The notes under the pieces were generated by a model. The model saw only the letters and a program-made list of their open reading frames with translations. It did no database searches and was not told where the DNA came from. From Bradyrhizobium hereditatis (lineage in GTDB: Bacteria > Pseudomonadota > Alphaproteobacteria > Rhizobiales > Xanthobacteraceae): DNA of 64,000 bases. Shown piece after piece: positions 45,530 to 53,820 of the stretch (the first letter of the stretch is position 1; the number at the start of each line of letters is the position of its first letter). The position numbers and the translations under genes were made by a program. The stretch covers positions 62,001 to 126,000 of the forward strand of contig NZ_JAGKJK010000011.1 in assembly GCF_020329435.1 (NCBI RefSeq), read 5' to 3'.

Positions 45530-45943
45530 ATGCAGCTCAATCCCTATCTGTTCTACAACGGCAATTGCGAGGAAGCGCTAAAATATTATGAGAAGGTTCT
45601 CGGGGCCCAGATCGGAGCGATGTTTCGGTATGAGGGCGGACCGCCCGATATGCCGGTCCCGCCGGACTGGAAAAACAAGCTCATGCATGCGAGCGTTACC
45701 ATCGACGGTGAGGTCTTGATGGCCTCCGACGCCACCCCCGGCGATTACCATCAACCACAGGGCTTTTCCGTCTCGCTGCAGATCGAGGATCCCGCGGAGG
45801 CCGAGCGCCGCTTCAAAGCGCTCGCCGAAGGCGGCACCGTACGGATGCCGTTCGGCCAGACCTTCTTCTCCAACGGCTTTGGCATGTGCGTCGACAAGTT
45901 CGGCATCCCCTGGATGGTGAACTGCCCGAAGGAAGGGATCTGA
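45530..45943 (+). CDS. VOC/PhnB-like glyoxalase-fold protein
   Basis: 137 residues. QLNPYLFYNGNCEEALKYYEKVLGA is the first vicinal-oxygen-chelate motif; HASVTIDGEVLMASD and FSVSLQIEDPAEAERRFKALAEGG follow; the last module has FGMCVDKFGIPWMVN. This is the PhnB-like / 3-demethylubiquinone-methyltransferase-type clade. No assigned substrate. RBS-like AAGGAG is close upstream. Confidence 0.88.
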   Translation: MQLNPYLFYNGNCEEALKYYEKVLGAQIGAMFRYEGGPPDMPVPPDWKNKLMHASVTIDGEVLMASDATPGDYHQPQGFSVSLQIEDPAEAERRFKALAEGGTVRMPFGQTFFSNGFGMCVDKFGIPWMVNCPKEGI

Positions 45944-45952
45944 GGCCGCAGC

Positions 45953-46046
45953 TTCGTAGGGTGGTTAGGCGAAGCCGTAACCCACCAACGGACTAACCGG
46001 CATCGAGACTTTGGTGGGTTACGCTTCCGCTAACCCACCCTACATT
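45953..46046. repeat. Inverted-repeat element (TAGGGTGGGTTA family)
   Basis: GTAGGGTGGTTAGGCGAAGC plus CGTAACCCACCAA is mirrored by TTGGTGGGTTACGCTTCCGC plus TAACCCACCCTAC. The two arms could form a long hairpin between convergent genes. Similar elements are common in rhizobial and other genomes. Confidence 0.75.
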
Positions 46047-46062
46047 TTATCTGCACCTCGGA

Positions 46063-46500
46063 TTATCTGCACCGCGGATAAATCGCCGCAAGCTCGCGGC
46101 CGCGCAGCAGCAACAGCCGCGACGTCAGTCCGCCGTGACGACTGATCCAGTCCCGCACCGGCCGCGGATAGGCCGCGTGCACCGCGATCGAGGCTTCCGG
46201 CTCGGCATAGATCCGGCCGCGGCCATCGACCGAGCGCGCGGCGTGAAATCCGAGCACCGCGCGGCGCGTCACGCAGATGCGGTCCGTTGGCACCGTCATC
46301 AGCACCAGCGTGCAGGCCGACAGGCAGGGCCCGTCGATCACCACCCGCTCGCCGGATTCGCGCACGCGATCGAACAGTTCGAGAAACGGTCCGACCTGTC
46401 CGCCCGGGCTCGCGAGGATGCGGATCTCCGCCCCCGCAGGAACAGTTGCCGCAACCAGTGCGGCGGCGACAACGACTACCCTGATGACCGCCATTCGCAT
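46063..46500 (-). CDS. Exported protein with ClpP-like/COG3904-type core
   Basis: 145 residues from ATG 46500 (alternatives 46521 and 46494). A signal peptide (VIRVVVVAAALVAATVPAGA) precedes ILASPGGQVGPFLELFDRVR and ERVVIDGPCLSACTLVLM, which resembles the ClpP/crotonase-like COG3904 group of rhizobial periplasmic proteins with a conserved Ser-Ala-Cys. A catalytic triad cannot be confirmed. Function unknown. Confidence 0.7.
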   Translation of the reverse strand: MRMAVIRVVVVAAALVAATVPAGAEIRILASPGGQVGPFLELFDRVRESGERVVIDGPCLSACTLVLMTVPTDRICVTRRAVLGFHAARSVDGRGRIYAEPEASIAVHAAYPRPVRDWISRHGGLTSRLLLLRGRELAAIYPRCR

Positions 46501-46521
46501 GCGCGGCTCCCTCGTCAGCAC

Positions 46522-46919
46522 TGACCCCCGGCGCAGTTACGCTGAGATATGTGGCAAGGTTTCGTCAAGTGCCTGCACCGGGGCCGCCAGCCTCGGTGAA
46601 CCATGACGCAATCGCACGGCCGCTCAGTGCCGCAGATCGCAAGTCGCCACGCGGTTCGGCGGGGGCTGCTTCGTTTGAAATTTCGCAGGTACCGGACGGG
46701 GCTATTCGTTGAATTGACCCCGGAACGAACGCTAGGGCAATTCGTTGGGCCGAATGGATCAGCTATTTCTCAGCACTATCTGCGCGGGCGTTCTACTGCT
46801 CGTGACCGCATTTGCACTGGGAACACCGAGCATGAAGCCGGATGTTCCACCTGAAAGGGCCGTGTTGCTCCGTATTGCGGCGCGATAGATGTCCAGGTGG
46901 CAAAGCGAAGCGTGTACTT
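46522..46919. other. 398-bp spacer with a possible 44-residue ORF
   Basis: Divergent or downstream spacer. A plus-strand frame at 46754-46888 would encode a 44-residue peptide beginning MDQLFLSTICAGVLLLVTAF, which is signal-peptide-like, but there is no other support. I see no other gene or clear repeat. Confidence 0.35.
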
Positions 46920-47705
46920 TTACCCATTCCGCCGCTGGCCGCGCAGGGTCGGCAGGCCGATGCCGGCGGCGTCAAAACCGCCGTCGACGGCGAGAACCTG
47001 GCCAGTGATGTAACTGGCGCGATCGCTGCACAGGAAGAAGATCGCCTCCGCCAGTTCCTCCTCAAGGCCGTAGCGGTTGAGCGGAATGGCGTCGTGATAG
47101 TCGGCGCGGATTTCCGGCGTATGGACCTGCTTCGCCATCGCGGTCTCGACCGGGCCGGGCGCGACGGCGTTGACGCGGATGCCGAGCGAAGCCAGTTCGA
47201 CCGCGAGCTGTTTGGTGAGATGCGCCAAGCCGGCTTTGCTGGTGCCGTAGGCCGAGCGGAGCGTCGAGGCGCGCACCGCCGAGATCGACGTGATGTTGAC
47301 GATCGCGCCGCCATGTTCGCGCATCAGGGGCGCCGCCGCCTTGGTGCAGAGGAACGGCCCGGTGAGGTTGACCGCCAGGATCCGGCTCCAGTCTTCGTTT
47401 GACGTGTCGAGCAGCGGCGCGAACACGGCGATGCCGGCATTGTTGACCAGCGCGTCGAGCCGGCCGAAGCGCGCGCTCACCGACGCAATCGCGGTTGCCA
47501 CTGCGCTCGCGTCCGAAACGTCGCAATGCAGCGCCAGCGTATTGTCGGGCTCGGCGATGCCGGCCAGGGCGCCATGCAGCAACTCGTTCTCGATGTCGAG
47601 CAGCGCCACCTTCCAGCCCTCGGCGAGAAAGCGTTTGGCGGTTGCAAGCCCGATGCCGCGCGCGGCGCCGGTGACGAGAGCAACTTTCTGAGCAGCGGAG
47701 GGCAT
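46920..47705 (-). CDS. Short-chain dehydrogenase/reductase (SDR)
   Basis: 261 residues. Nucleotide-binding motif VTGAARGIGLATAKRF (about 11-26), the NNAGIAVF strand, catalytic Ser...YGTSKAGL (Tyr-x-x-x-Lys, about 152-158) and the C-terminal ITGQVLAVDGGFDA match classical SDR enzymes. It reduces or oxidises a carbonyl or alcohol with NAD(P)H; substrate unknown. No operon partner is visible. Confidence 0.9.
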   Translation of the reverse strand: MPSAAQKVALVTGAARGIGLATAKRFLAEGWKVALLDIENELLHGALAGIAEPDNTLALHCDVSDASAVATAIASVSARFGRLDALVNNAGIAVFAPLLDTSNEDWSRILAVNLTGPFLCTKAAAPLMREHGGAIVNITSISAVRASTLRSAYGTSKAGLAHLTKQLAVELASLGIRVNAVAPGPVETAMAKQVHTPEIRADYHDAIPLNRYGLEEELAEAIFFLCSDRASYITGQVLAVDGGFDAAGIGLPTLRGQRRNG

Positions 47706-47874
47706 GGGCAGGTCCGTTAGCGAGAGAGAAGATTTCCCGCTTCTAATAACCCAAGCTCCAACGCGTGTCGCGGCGGCAGCGATGCAGAATTCGGCCCTGC
47801 CGGACGCCCGATATGCAGAATCCGATACAGGCGGTCATCCCATATCGGATCAATGCGTCTTGCATGTCGTATCG

Positions 47875-49563
47875 CTAGCGCTGCGCGATCGCCTTTGCTT
47901 CGGCGGCGGCACGCTGCATGCTGGAGGACATCTCAGAGGTGACCGTGCTCTGCTCCTCGACTGCAGCAGCGGTCGCGGTGACGTATTGGCTGACGCCCTG
48001 GATCGCCTGTTTGATGCTGTTTAGCGCGCCGACGACGTCGCCGGAAATGCCGTTGAGGTTGCCGATCTCCTGCCCGATCTTGTCGGTTGCCTGCTTGGCC
48101 TGGGTGGCGAGGTTCTTGACCTCGGAGGCGACCACGGCGAAGCCGCGGCCCGCTTCGCCGGCGCGCGCCGATTCGATCGTCGCATTCAGCGCCAAGAGGT
48201 TGATCTGGCCGGTGATGTTGCCGATCAGTTCGACAATGCCGCTCATCGCCTGCGCCGCTTCGTTCAGCCGCTGCGCCTGGGCGTCGGCCGCTTCCACCCG
48301 CTCGACCGCCGTCGACGCCGTCTCGCGCGACTTGGTCATCGCCTCGGAGATTTCCCGCACCGAAGCGTTCAGTTCCTCCGTACCCGCTGCGACCGATTCC
48401 ATCATGCCGCGCACGCGCTCATTGCCGAGCCGCACCAGCACCTGCGTGGTGGTGTCGGTAGCGTATTTCACCACCTTGAACGGCTTGCCGTTGAGGTCGA
48501 GGATCGGATTGTAGGATGCCTGGATCCAGACCTCCTTGCCGTGTTTTCCGATCCGCTTGTATTCGGCGGCCTGATATTCGCCACGGCCCAGCTTTGCCCA
48601 GAATTCGCGATAGGCTGCGCTGTCGCGCTCGCCTTGCTCGACGAACATGCTGTGATGCCGGCCGCGAATTTCCTCCAGCGAGTAGCCGACCGTTTTCAGG
48701 AAGTTCTGGTTGGCGCCGATGATGGTGCCGTCCATGTTGAATTCAATCACGGCCTGCGACTTGCCGATGGCGGCGATCTGGCCGGCGAGGTCGGCAGTCG
48801 AAAGCTTCTGCTTGGTGACGTCGGTCGCGAACTTCACCACCCGGAACGGCTTGCCGTTGTCGTCGAGCACGGGGTTGTAGGAGGCAATGATCCAGACTTC
48901 GCGGCCGCCCTTGCCGATCCGCTTGTATTCGGCCGACTGGTTTTCGCCGCGGTTGAGCTTTGTCCAGAACTCGCGATAGGCCGCGCTGTCGCGCTCCGAC
49001 GGCTCGACGAACATGCTGTGGTGCTTGCCGTGGATTTCGGCGAGCGTATAGCCCATCGCGCGCAGGAAGTTTTCGTTGGCGGTGACGATGGTGCCGTTCA
49101 TCTCGAAGGCGATGACTGCCTGGGTGCGGCTGATCGCCGCGATCTGACTGGCGTCCTCCAGGCTCTTGATCTTGCGCGCGGTGATGTCGGTCGCGAACTT
49201 CACCACCTTGACCGGCTTGCCGGCAGCGTCGAGAACGGGATTGTAGGTCGCCTGGATCCAGACCTCGCGGCCGCCCTTGCCGATCCGCTTGTATTCGGCC
49301 GCCTGGTATTCGCCGCGCTTCAGCGCCGCCCAGAAGTCGCGATACGCCGCACTGTCCCGCTCCGACGGGGCAACAAACATGCTGTGATGCTTGCCCCGGA
49401 TTTCGCCGAGCGAGTAGCCGAGTGTTCTGAGGAAATTGTCGTTGGCGGTGATGATGGTGCCGTCGAGATTGAACTCGATCATGGCCTGCGAGCGGCCGAG
49501 CGCGTCGACCAGCGCCTTGTCTGCCGAAGAACTCTTGAGAAGCTGAAACACGGAAGGCCCCAT
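47875..49563 (-). CDS. Chemoreceptor with three near-identical PAS domains
   Basis: 562 residues from ATG 49563 (an in-frame ATG at 49596 gives 573). Three consecutive PAS units repeat the same text: GYSLGEIRGKHHSMFV, then AYRDFW.., AEYKRIGKGGREVWI and YNPVLD..GKP..VVKFATD. Spacing is about 122 residues. The C-terminal MCP hairpin INLLALNATIESARAGEAGRGFAVVASEV is intact. No transmembrane helices are seen, so it senses cytoplasmic signals, possibly redox via PAS. The three PAS units look like recent tandem duplications. Confidence 0.88.
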   Translation of the reverse strand: MGPSVFQLLKSSSADKALVDALGRSQAMIEFNLDGTIITANDNFLRTLGYSLGEIRGKHHSMFVAPSERDSAAYRDFWAALKRGEYQAAEYKRIGKGGREVWIQATYNPVLDAAGKPVKVVKFATDITARKIKSLEDASQIAAISRTQAVIAFEMNGTIVTANENFLRAMGYTLAEIHGKHHSMFVEPSERDSAAYREFWTKLNRGENQSAEYKRIGKGGREVWIIASYNPVLDDNGKPFRVVKFATDVTKQKLSTADLAGQIAAIGKSQAVIEFNMDGTIIGANQNFLKTVGYSLEEIRGRHHSMFVEQGERDSAAYREFWAKLGRGEYQAAEYKRIGKHGKEVWIQASYNPILDLNGKPFKVVKYATDTTTQVLVRLGNERVRGMMESVAAGTEELNASVREISEAMTKSRETASTAVERVEAADAQAQRLNEAAQAMSGIVELIGNITGQINLLALNATIESARAGEAGRGFAVVASEVKNLATQAKQATDKIGQEIGNLNGISGDVVGALNSIKQAIQGVSQYVTATAAAVEEQSTVTSEMSSSMQRAAAEAKAIAQR

Positions 49564-49754
49564 CCACTGGCGGTAAATGACGAGGCCATGACCCAATCCA
49601 CCCGAGCCTCGTTGCTATGGCGCGACGTTGACCGGAAGGCAGAAAGATTGCGTTAACGCTGTTCTCCGTAATATGACGGATCACATCGCAATCTGATATT
49701 GATCTTTAAAGATGTCTCAGGGCGCGGCGCTCGCCGTGCGCGTGCGCCGCAGAC

Positions 49755-50252
49755 TTAACTCCGTTTCACGACGCTCTCATACGCCGCCTGCAAACGCTCG
49801 CCGACAGATGGACCGGTTCGCTTGCGCCGCTTCGCGCCGAGATGGCTCTCGCGCAACTCGTCCATGAATTCGGCCCACATCTTCGGTCCGCCCTCGCTGA
49901 GCAGCCGCGCGCGGATGCCGAGTTCCTCGGTGACGGGCAGATATCGATAACCCCAGGCCGCCATCTGCGCGAGGACGGGTAACAGCTCGATACCCTGTTC
50001 GGTGAGCGAATAGATTCCCTTCTGCTTGTGCGTGGGATCATCCTCGCGGGTGATGATGCCCTGCTCGAGCAGGGTCTTCAGCCGGTCGGCAAGGATGTTG
50101 GAGGAGATGCCTTCCTCCGACTTGGTCAATAGCTCGCGAAAGTGCCGCCGGTTGCCGAACATCATGTCGCGGATGATCAGAAGGCTCCATTTGTCGCCGA
50201 GCACTTCCAGCGAGAGATTGATCGGGCAACCGGAACGCTGGGCGTCGGTCAT
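49755..50252 (-). CDS. HxlR-family transcriptional regulator
   Basis: 165 residues. Typical HxlR start: CPINLSLEVLGDKWSLLIIRDMMFGNRRHFRELL (split, about 9-42) followed by the winged segment EGISSNILADRLKTLLEQGIITRED. An unusually long C-terminal tail (about 100-165) is rich in Arg/Lys. It is divergent from the RibD-like gene, and the intergenic region carries a palindrome and direct repeats. Confidence 0.9.
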   Translation of the reverse strand: MTDAQRSGCPINLSLEVLGDKWSLLIIRDMMFGNRRHFRELLTKSEEGISSNILADRLKTLLEQGIITREDDPTHKQKGIYSLTEQGIELLPVLAQMAAWGYRYLPVTEELGIRARLLSEGGPKMWAEFMDELRESHLGAKRRKRTGPSVGERLQAAYESVVKRS

Positions 50253-50297
50253 GGGCGGTCTCCGGCCGGCAGCCTGGCGCCGGCGAAAAAAACTGCT

Positions 50298-50337
50298 TGC
50301 AATATTGCACCAGTTGCCTCAGGGTACAACCAGTTGC
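50298..50337. promoter_or_regulatory. Operator candidate for the HxlR regulator
   Basis: The perfect palindrome TGCAATATTGCA (50298-50309) is followed by two copies of ACCAGTTGC at 50309-50317 and 50329-50337, exactly 20 bp (two helical turns) apart. This arrangement lies in the divergent promoter region of HxlR and the RibD-like gene. Confidence 0.55.
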
Positions 50338-50369
50338 AATCCGCAATCGGTTTTGAAGGGAGAAATGCA

Positions 50370-50921
50370 ATGGCGAGGTTGAACATGTGGAACCTGATGA
50401 CGCTGGATGGCTTCATCGCCGGTCCGAATCGCGACATTTCCTGGCATTCCGACGTCTGGGGTGAGGAGCTCGAGCAGTTGTCGGTCCAGCAGCTGAACGA
50501 GGCCGGCGGATTGCTGTTCGGCCGCGTCACCTACGAATTGATGGCGGGCCACTGGCCGAACGCGACCGGCGAGGTCGCCGATTTCATGAACGCGGCGCCC
50601 AAGTACGTCTTCTCGCGCACGGTGAAGAAGTCTGACTGGAACAACACGCAACTGTTCGACGCCGATGCGCCGGGGACGGTTGCCCGTCTGAAGCGCGACA
50701 GCACCAAGGATATTTTTCTGTTCGGCAGCGCCGATCTTGCCGCCACGCTAATTCCGCACGGATTGATCGACGAATTCCGCATCGCGGTGAACCCGATCAT
50801 CCTTGGCGGCGGTACTCCGCTGTTCAAGCCGGGCGAGAAGGTCAAGCTCAGGCTGATCGACAGCCGGCCATTGTCGACCGGCATCGTCATCCTGCGCTAC
50901 GCGCCGGCAACGGCGAAGTAA
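50370..50921 (+). CDS. Dihydrofolate-reductase-like (RibD C-terminal domain) protein
   Basis: 183 residues. Sequence LNMWNLMTLDGFIAGPNRDISWHSD and GGLLFGRVTYELMAGHWPNA...ADFMNAAPKYVFSRTVK, with the C-terminal IFLFGSADLAATLIPHGLIDEFRIAVNPIILGGGTPLF (split), is the RibD_C/YyaP pattern. It is a reductase-fold protein of unknown substrate. ATG 50370 follows GAAGGGAG. Probably under HxlR control. Confidence 0.88.
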   Translation: MARLNMWNLMTLDGFIAGPNRDISWHSDVWGEELEQLSVQQLNEAGGLLFGRVTYELMAGHWPNATGEVADFMNAAPKYVFSRTVKKSDWNNTQLFDADAPGTVARLKRDSTKDIFLFGSADLAATLIPHGLIDEFRIAVNPIILGGGTPLFKPGEKVKLRLIDSRPLSTGIVILRYAPATAK

Positions 50922-50989
50922 TCGATGATTGAATGTCGGCGCGCTTGGCGGCGCGCCGACTTGTGAGGGAGTTGTCCAGGGAGTTGCTC

Positions 50990-51643
50990 ATGTCGCTCAC
51001 GCTTCATTTCCATCCACTGGCGTCGTATTGCTGGAAGGCGCTGATTGCGCTCTACGAGAACGAGATCCCGTTCGCGCCGAACCTGGTCGACCTCGGCAAT
51101 CCAGCCGAGCGCGCGGCGCTGGTGAAGCTGTGGGGCATCGGCAAGTTCCCGGTTCTGCAGGACGATGGCCGAGGCGAGATCGTTCCGGAATCCAGCATCA
51201 TCGTCGAATATCTCGACCGCTACCATGGTGGCCGCACGCGGCTGATCCCCGACGACCCTGCGCGGGCGTTGCAAACGCGGCTGCGCGACCGCTTCTACGA
51301 TCTCTATGTGCATCTGCCGATGCAGAAGATCGTGGTTGACCGGCTGCGGCCGGAAGGAAAGCGGGATCCTTTCGGTGTCGAGGAGGCGAGGGCGCAGCTG
51401 CGGACCTCCTACGCCATGATCGAGCAGCAGATGGCCGGCGGCGGCTGGGCGATGGGCGAGGATTTCACGCTGGCTGATTGCGCCGCGGCGCCATCGCTGT
51501 TCTACGGCAACATGGCAGAGCCGTTCGGCGACGAACACAACAACGTCGCCGCCTATCTGGAGCGGCTGAAGGCGCGGCCCTCCTTCGCGCGCGTGCTGAA
51601 GGAAGCGGAGCCCTATTTCCATATGGTGCCCAAGGAAACCTAA
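50990..51643 (+). CDS. Glutathione S-transferase
   Basis: 217 residues. LTLHFHPLASYCWKALIALYENEIPF opens the thioredoxin-like domain; IGKFPVLQDD and IVPESSIIVEYLDRY complete the GSH site; a helical domain follows with EDFTLADCAAAPSLFYG. The ATG at 50990 gives the conserved start. It is followed by the SnoaL-like gene 13 bp downstream, so they likely form an operon. Confidence 0.9.
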   Translation: MSLTLHFHPLASYCWKALIALYENEIPFAPNLVDLGNPAERAALVKLWGIGKFPVLQDDGRGEIVPESSIIVEYLDRYHGGRTRLIPDDPARALQTRLRDRFYDLYVHLPMQKIVVDRLRPEGKRDPFGVEEARAQLRTSYAMIEQQMAGGGWAMGEDFTLADCAAAPSLFYGNMAEPFGDEHNNVAAYLERLKARPSFARVLKEAEPYFHMVPKET

Positions 51644-51656
51644 GAAGGAGCGCTAA

Positions 51657-52025
51657 ATGGTTCATGCAAGCAGGGCGGATACGATCCGCGCGATTTTTGC
51701 CGCCTATCTGGCCAGCGATCGCAAATTCGTCGAGGACGCGTTCAGTGATGAATTCCGCTTCACCAGCCCCTACGACGATGCCATCGACAAGCCGACCTAT
51801 TTCGAGCGCTGCTGGCGGAACAGCGACTGGATCGAGCGGCACGAGCTTGAGAAGATCGTGGTCGACGGTACCGAGGCTTTCGTGACCTATCGCTGTGTGG
51901 CCAAGGACGGCAAAAGCTTTCGCAATACCGAGTTCTTCGTGTTCGACGGCGACAAGGTAAAACGCATCGACGTCTACTTCGGCGCGTCGTATCAGAACGG
52001 CGTGTTCGTCAAGCAGAATGGGTAG
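51657..52025 (+). CDS. SnoaL/NTF2-like small protein
   Basis: 122 residues. ADTIRAIFAAYLASDRKFVEDAFSDEFRFTSPYDDAI, then VTYRCVAKDGKSFRNTEFFVFDGDKVKRIDVYFG, is the NTF2/SnoaL cone fold pattern. Possible ligand-binding or polyketide-cyclase-like activity; function not assignable. It lies 13 bp after the GST gene and follows AAGGAGCGCTAA (RBS). Confidence 0.85.
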   Translation: MVHASRADTIRAIFAAYLASDRKFVEDAFSDEFRFTSPYDDAIDKPTYFERCWRNSDWIERHELEKIVVDGTEAFVTYRCVAKDGKSFRNTEFFVFDGDKVKRIDVYFGASYQNGVFVKQNG

Positions 52026-52039
52026 CGCCACCGTGCATT

Positions 52040-52184
52040 CTGTCTCGTTCCCCGGACGCGATGCGGCACGCAGTGCCGCTTCGCAGAGCCGGGGTCCAGC
52101 GGCTTTCACACCTATGGGCCCCGGTTCTGCGGCGCATCAAGCCAAGCGGCTTGCTGCACCGCGCCCCGGGGCACGATTACTCCA
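52040..52184. repeat. Dispersed palindromic repeat, family A copy 5
   Basis: TCTCGTTCCCCGGACGCGAT, GAGCCGGGGTCC, GGGCCCCGGTTCTGCGG and CGCCCCGGGGCACGAT. Lies just upstream of the ECF42-type promoter for the YciI tandem. Confidence 0.72.
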
Positions 52185-52203
52185 GAAATAATTCTCACTG
52201 ACA

Positions 52204-52230
52204 TGTCGGGGGCGTAAAAGCCCGATCGTC
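52204..52230 (+). promoter_or_regulatory. ECF42-type promoter upstream of the YciI tandem
   Basis: TGTCGG (52204-52209), 17-bp spacer, CGTC (52227-52230), about 60 bp before the first YciI start. Same spacing as at 40686 and 44323. Confidence 0.7.
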
Positions 52231-52289
52231 TTGTTGACGAAGGCCGGCGCGACCCTCGCCGCCCAACAGGAGCGAAACGGAGAACAGCG

Positions 52290-52703
52290 ATGCGATTCAT
52301 GGTGATTGTGAAGGCCAGCAAGGATACCGAAGCTGGCGTGATGCCGAGCACGGAACTCCTGACCGCAATGGGCAAGTTCAACGAGGAACTGGTCAAGGCT
52401 GGCATGATGGAGGCGGGCGAGGGCCTGCATCCGACCTCCAAGGGTGCAAGGATCAAGTATGGCAGCGGGCAGGGCGTCACCCGCGGTCCGTTTCCGCTGT
52501 CTGGCGATCTCGTCGCCGGATTCTGGTTGATCAACGCCAAGTCGCTGGATGAAGCGATCGAGTGGATGAAGCGTGCGCCATTCGCCGAAGGCGACGAGAT
52601 CGAAATCCGTCAGGTGTTTTCAACGGAAGATTTCGGCGAAGCCCTCACCCCCGAACTGCGCGAGCAGGAAGAGCGGCTGCGCGCCCAGACGGCGAAGAAA
52701 TAA
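52290..52703 (+). CDS. YciI/DGPF-domain protein 1 of a tandem
   Basis: 137 residues. It starts MRFMVIVKASKDTEAG and has GVTRGPFPLSGDLVAGFWLINAKSLDEAIEWMKRAPF, a DGPF-type motif in which the Asp-Gly-Pro-Phe is replaced by Arg-Gly-Pro-Phe. The tail EIEIRQVFSTEDF is typical. It lies under the ECF42-like promoter and is followed by a second YciI gene. Confidence 0.88.
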   Translation: MRFMVIVKASKDTEAGVMPSTELLTAMGKFNEELVKAGMMEAGEGLHPTSKGARIKYGSGQGVTRGPFPLSGDLVAGFWLINAKSLDEAIEWMKRAPFAEGDEIEIRQVFSTEDFGEALTPELREQEERLRAQTAKK

Positions 52704-52704
52704 C

Positions 52705-52825
52705 ATCCCTGTCATTCCGGGGCATCGCGCAGCGATGAACCCGGAATCCCGAGATTGTAGCGCTAGATTCTCAGGTGCGCGATCGCGCACCGTAGTTCGC
52801 GCTTTGCGCGCCCCGGAATGACAAC
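52705..52825. repeat. Short palindromic repeat, CATTCCGGGGC/GCCCCGGAATG ends (family D)
   Basis: CCCTGTCATTCCGGGGCATC is mirrored by GCGCGCCCCGGAATGACAAC. Inner hairpin GGTGCGCGATCGCGCACC. It lies between the first and second YciI genes of the presumed operon. Confidence 0.7.
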
Positions 52826-52847
52826 AACTCGAACGAGGACACCCACC

Positions 52848-53273
52848 ATGCGATTCATGATGCTGATGATCCCCCTGGGCTATGAGACCGCGCCGCCGGA
52901 CGTCCAACTCGACCCCGAACGGGTCAAGGCGATGATGGCGTACAACGAGGCGCTGAAGGAAGCCGGCGTCCTCATCGCGCTCGACGGGCTGCATCCGCCG
53001 TCGATGGGCGCGCGGGTCTCCTTCGCCACCGGCAAGCCTGTCGTCACCGACGGCCCCTTCACCGAGGCCAAGGAGGTGCTCGGCGGCTATTGGATGATCA
53101 ACGTGAAGTCGCGCGAGGAGGCGATCGAGTGGGCGAAAAAGTGCCCGGCCTCTGCGAACGAGATCATCGAAATCCGCCAGGTGCAGGAGATCGAGGATTT
53201 CTCCGAGGAAGTGCAGCAGGCGGCGAAAGGCTTCGAGGAGCTGCAGAAGGGAAATGCGCACAAGGCGCAGTGA
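52848..53273 (+). CDS. YciI/DGPF-domain protein 2 of a tandem
   Basis: 141 residues from ATG 52848 (MRFMMLMIPLGYE). Contains the intact DGPFTEAKEVLGGYWMINVKSREEAIEWAKKCP motif (about 67-99) and EIIEIRQVQEIEDF near the C-terminus. It shares the frame of YciI proteins such as its neighbour but is more divergent. Separated from YciI 1 by a family D repeat. Confidence 0.9.
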   Translation: MRFMMLMIPLGYETAPPDVQLDPERVKAMMAYNEALKEAGVLIALDGLHPPSMGARVSFATGKPVVTDGPFTEAKEVLGGYWMINVKSREEAIEWAKKCPASANEIIEIRQVQEIEDFSEEVQQAAKGFEELQKGNAHKAQ

Positions 53274-53355
53274 GTCTGGAGGCGCTGCAACAGGGCTCCG
53301 CGTGCGCCGTTAAGTCGGGAGCCTATCGCCCATCCGTCAAGGGAGGAGAAACATC

Positions 53356-53721
53356 ATGAGCACCAACGGTACGTTCCTCGCCGTCTTCCTCGGCAGCAAG
53401 ACCAGCGCGAAAATGGCGGCCTGGAATGCGCTGCCTGAGGTCGAGCGGCGCGCCAGGGAACAGCAGGGTATCGCGGCATGGAAGGCTTGGGTCGAAAAGC
53501 ACCAGGCGGCGATCACCGCCATTGGTGGCCCGCTCGGCAAGACCAAGAAGGTCGATTCAAACGGTATTGCCGACATCGCCAACGAGATGGGCGCCTTCAC
53601 GGTGGTCCGCGCCGGCTCGCATGAGGCCGCCGCGAAACTGTTCGAGAACCACCCGCACTTTACGATCTTTCCCGGCGAGCGCGTCGAGGTCATGCCGGTC
53701 CTCCCGATCCCGGGCGGTTAG
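53356..53721 (+). CDS. YciI-related protein 3 of the cluster
   Basis: 121 residues: GTFLAVFLGSKTSAKMAAWNALPEVERRAREQQGIAAWKAW, then AITAIGGPLGKTKKVD and GAFTVVRAGSHEAAAKLFENHPHFTIFPGERVEVMPVLPIP. It has the YCII fold without the DGPF motif. AGTCGG-N16-CGTC upstream (53315-53340) is a weaker sigma-site match. Preceded by GGAGG. Confidence 0.85.
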   Translation: MSTNGTFLAVFLGSKTSAKMAAWNALPEVERRAREQQGIAAWKAWVEKHQAAITAIGGPLGKTKKVDSNGIADIANEMGAFTVVRAGSHEAAAKLFENHPHFTIFPGERVEVMPVLPIPGG

Positions 53722-53820
53722 ACCCGGGCGGGTAGAATCGTCCGGAATTGGCGTCGCCCTGCACGCTGTTAACCTTGATGAACGCCCGGTTAACGGTCTC
53801 AAAATAAGTGACCTTTACGG

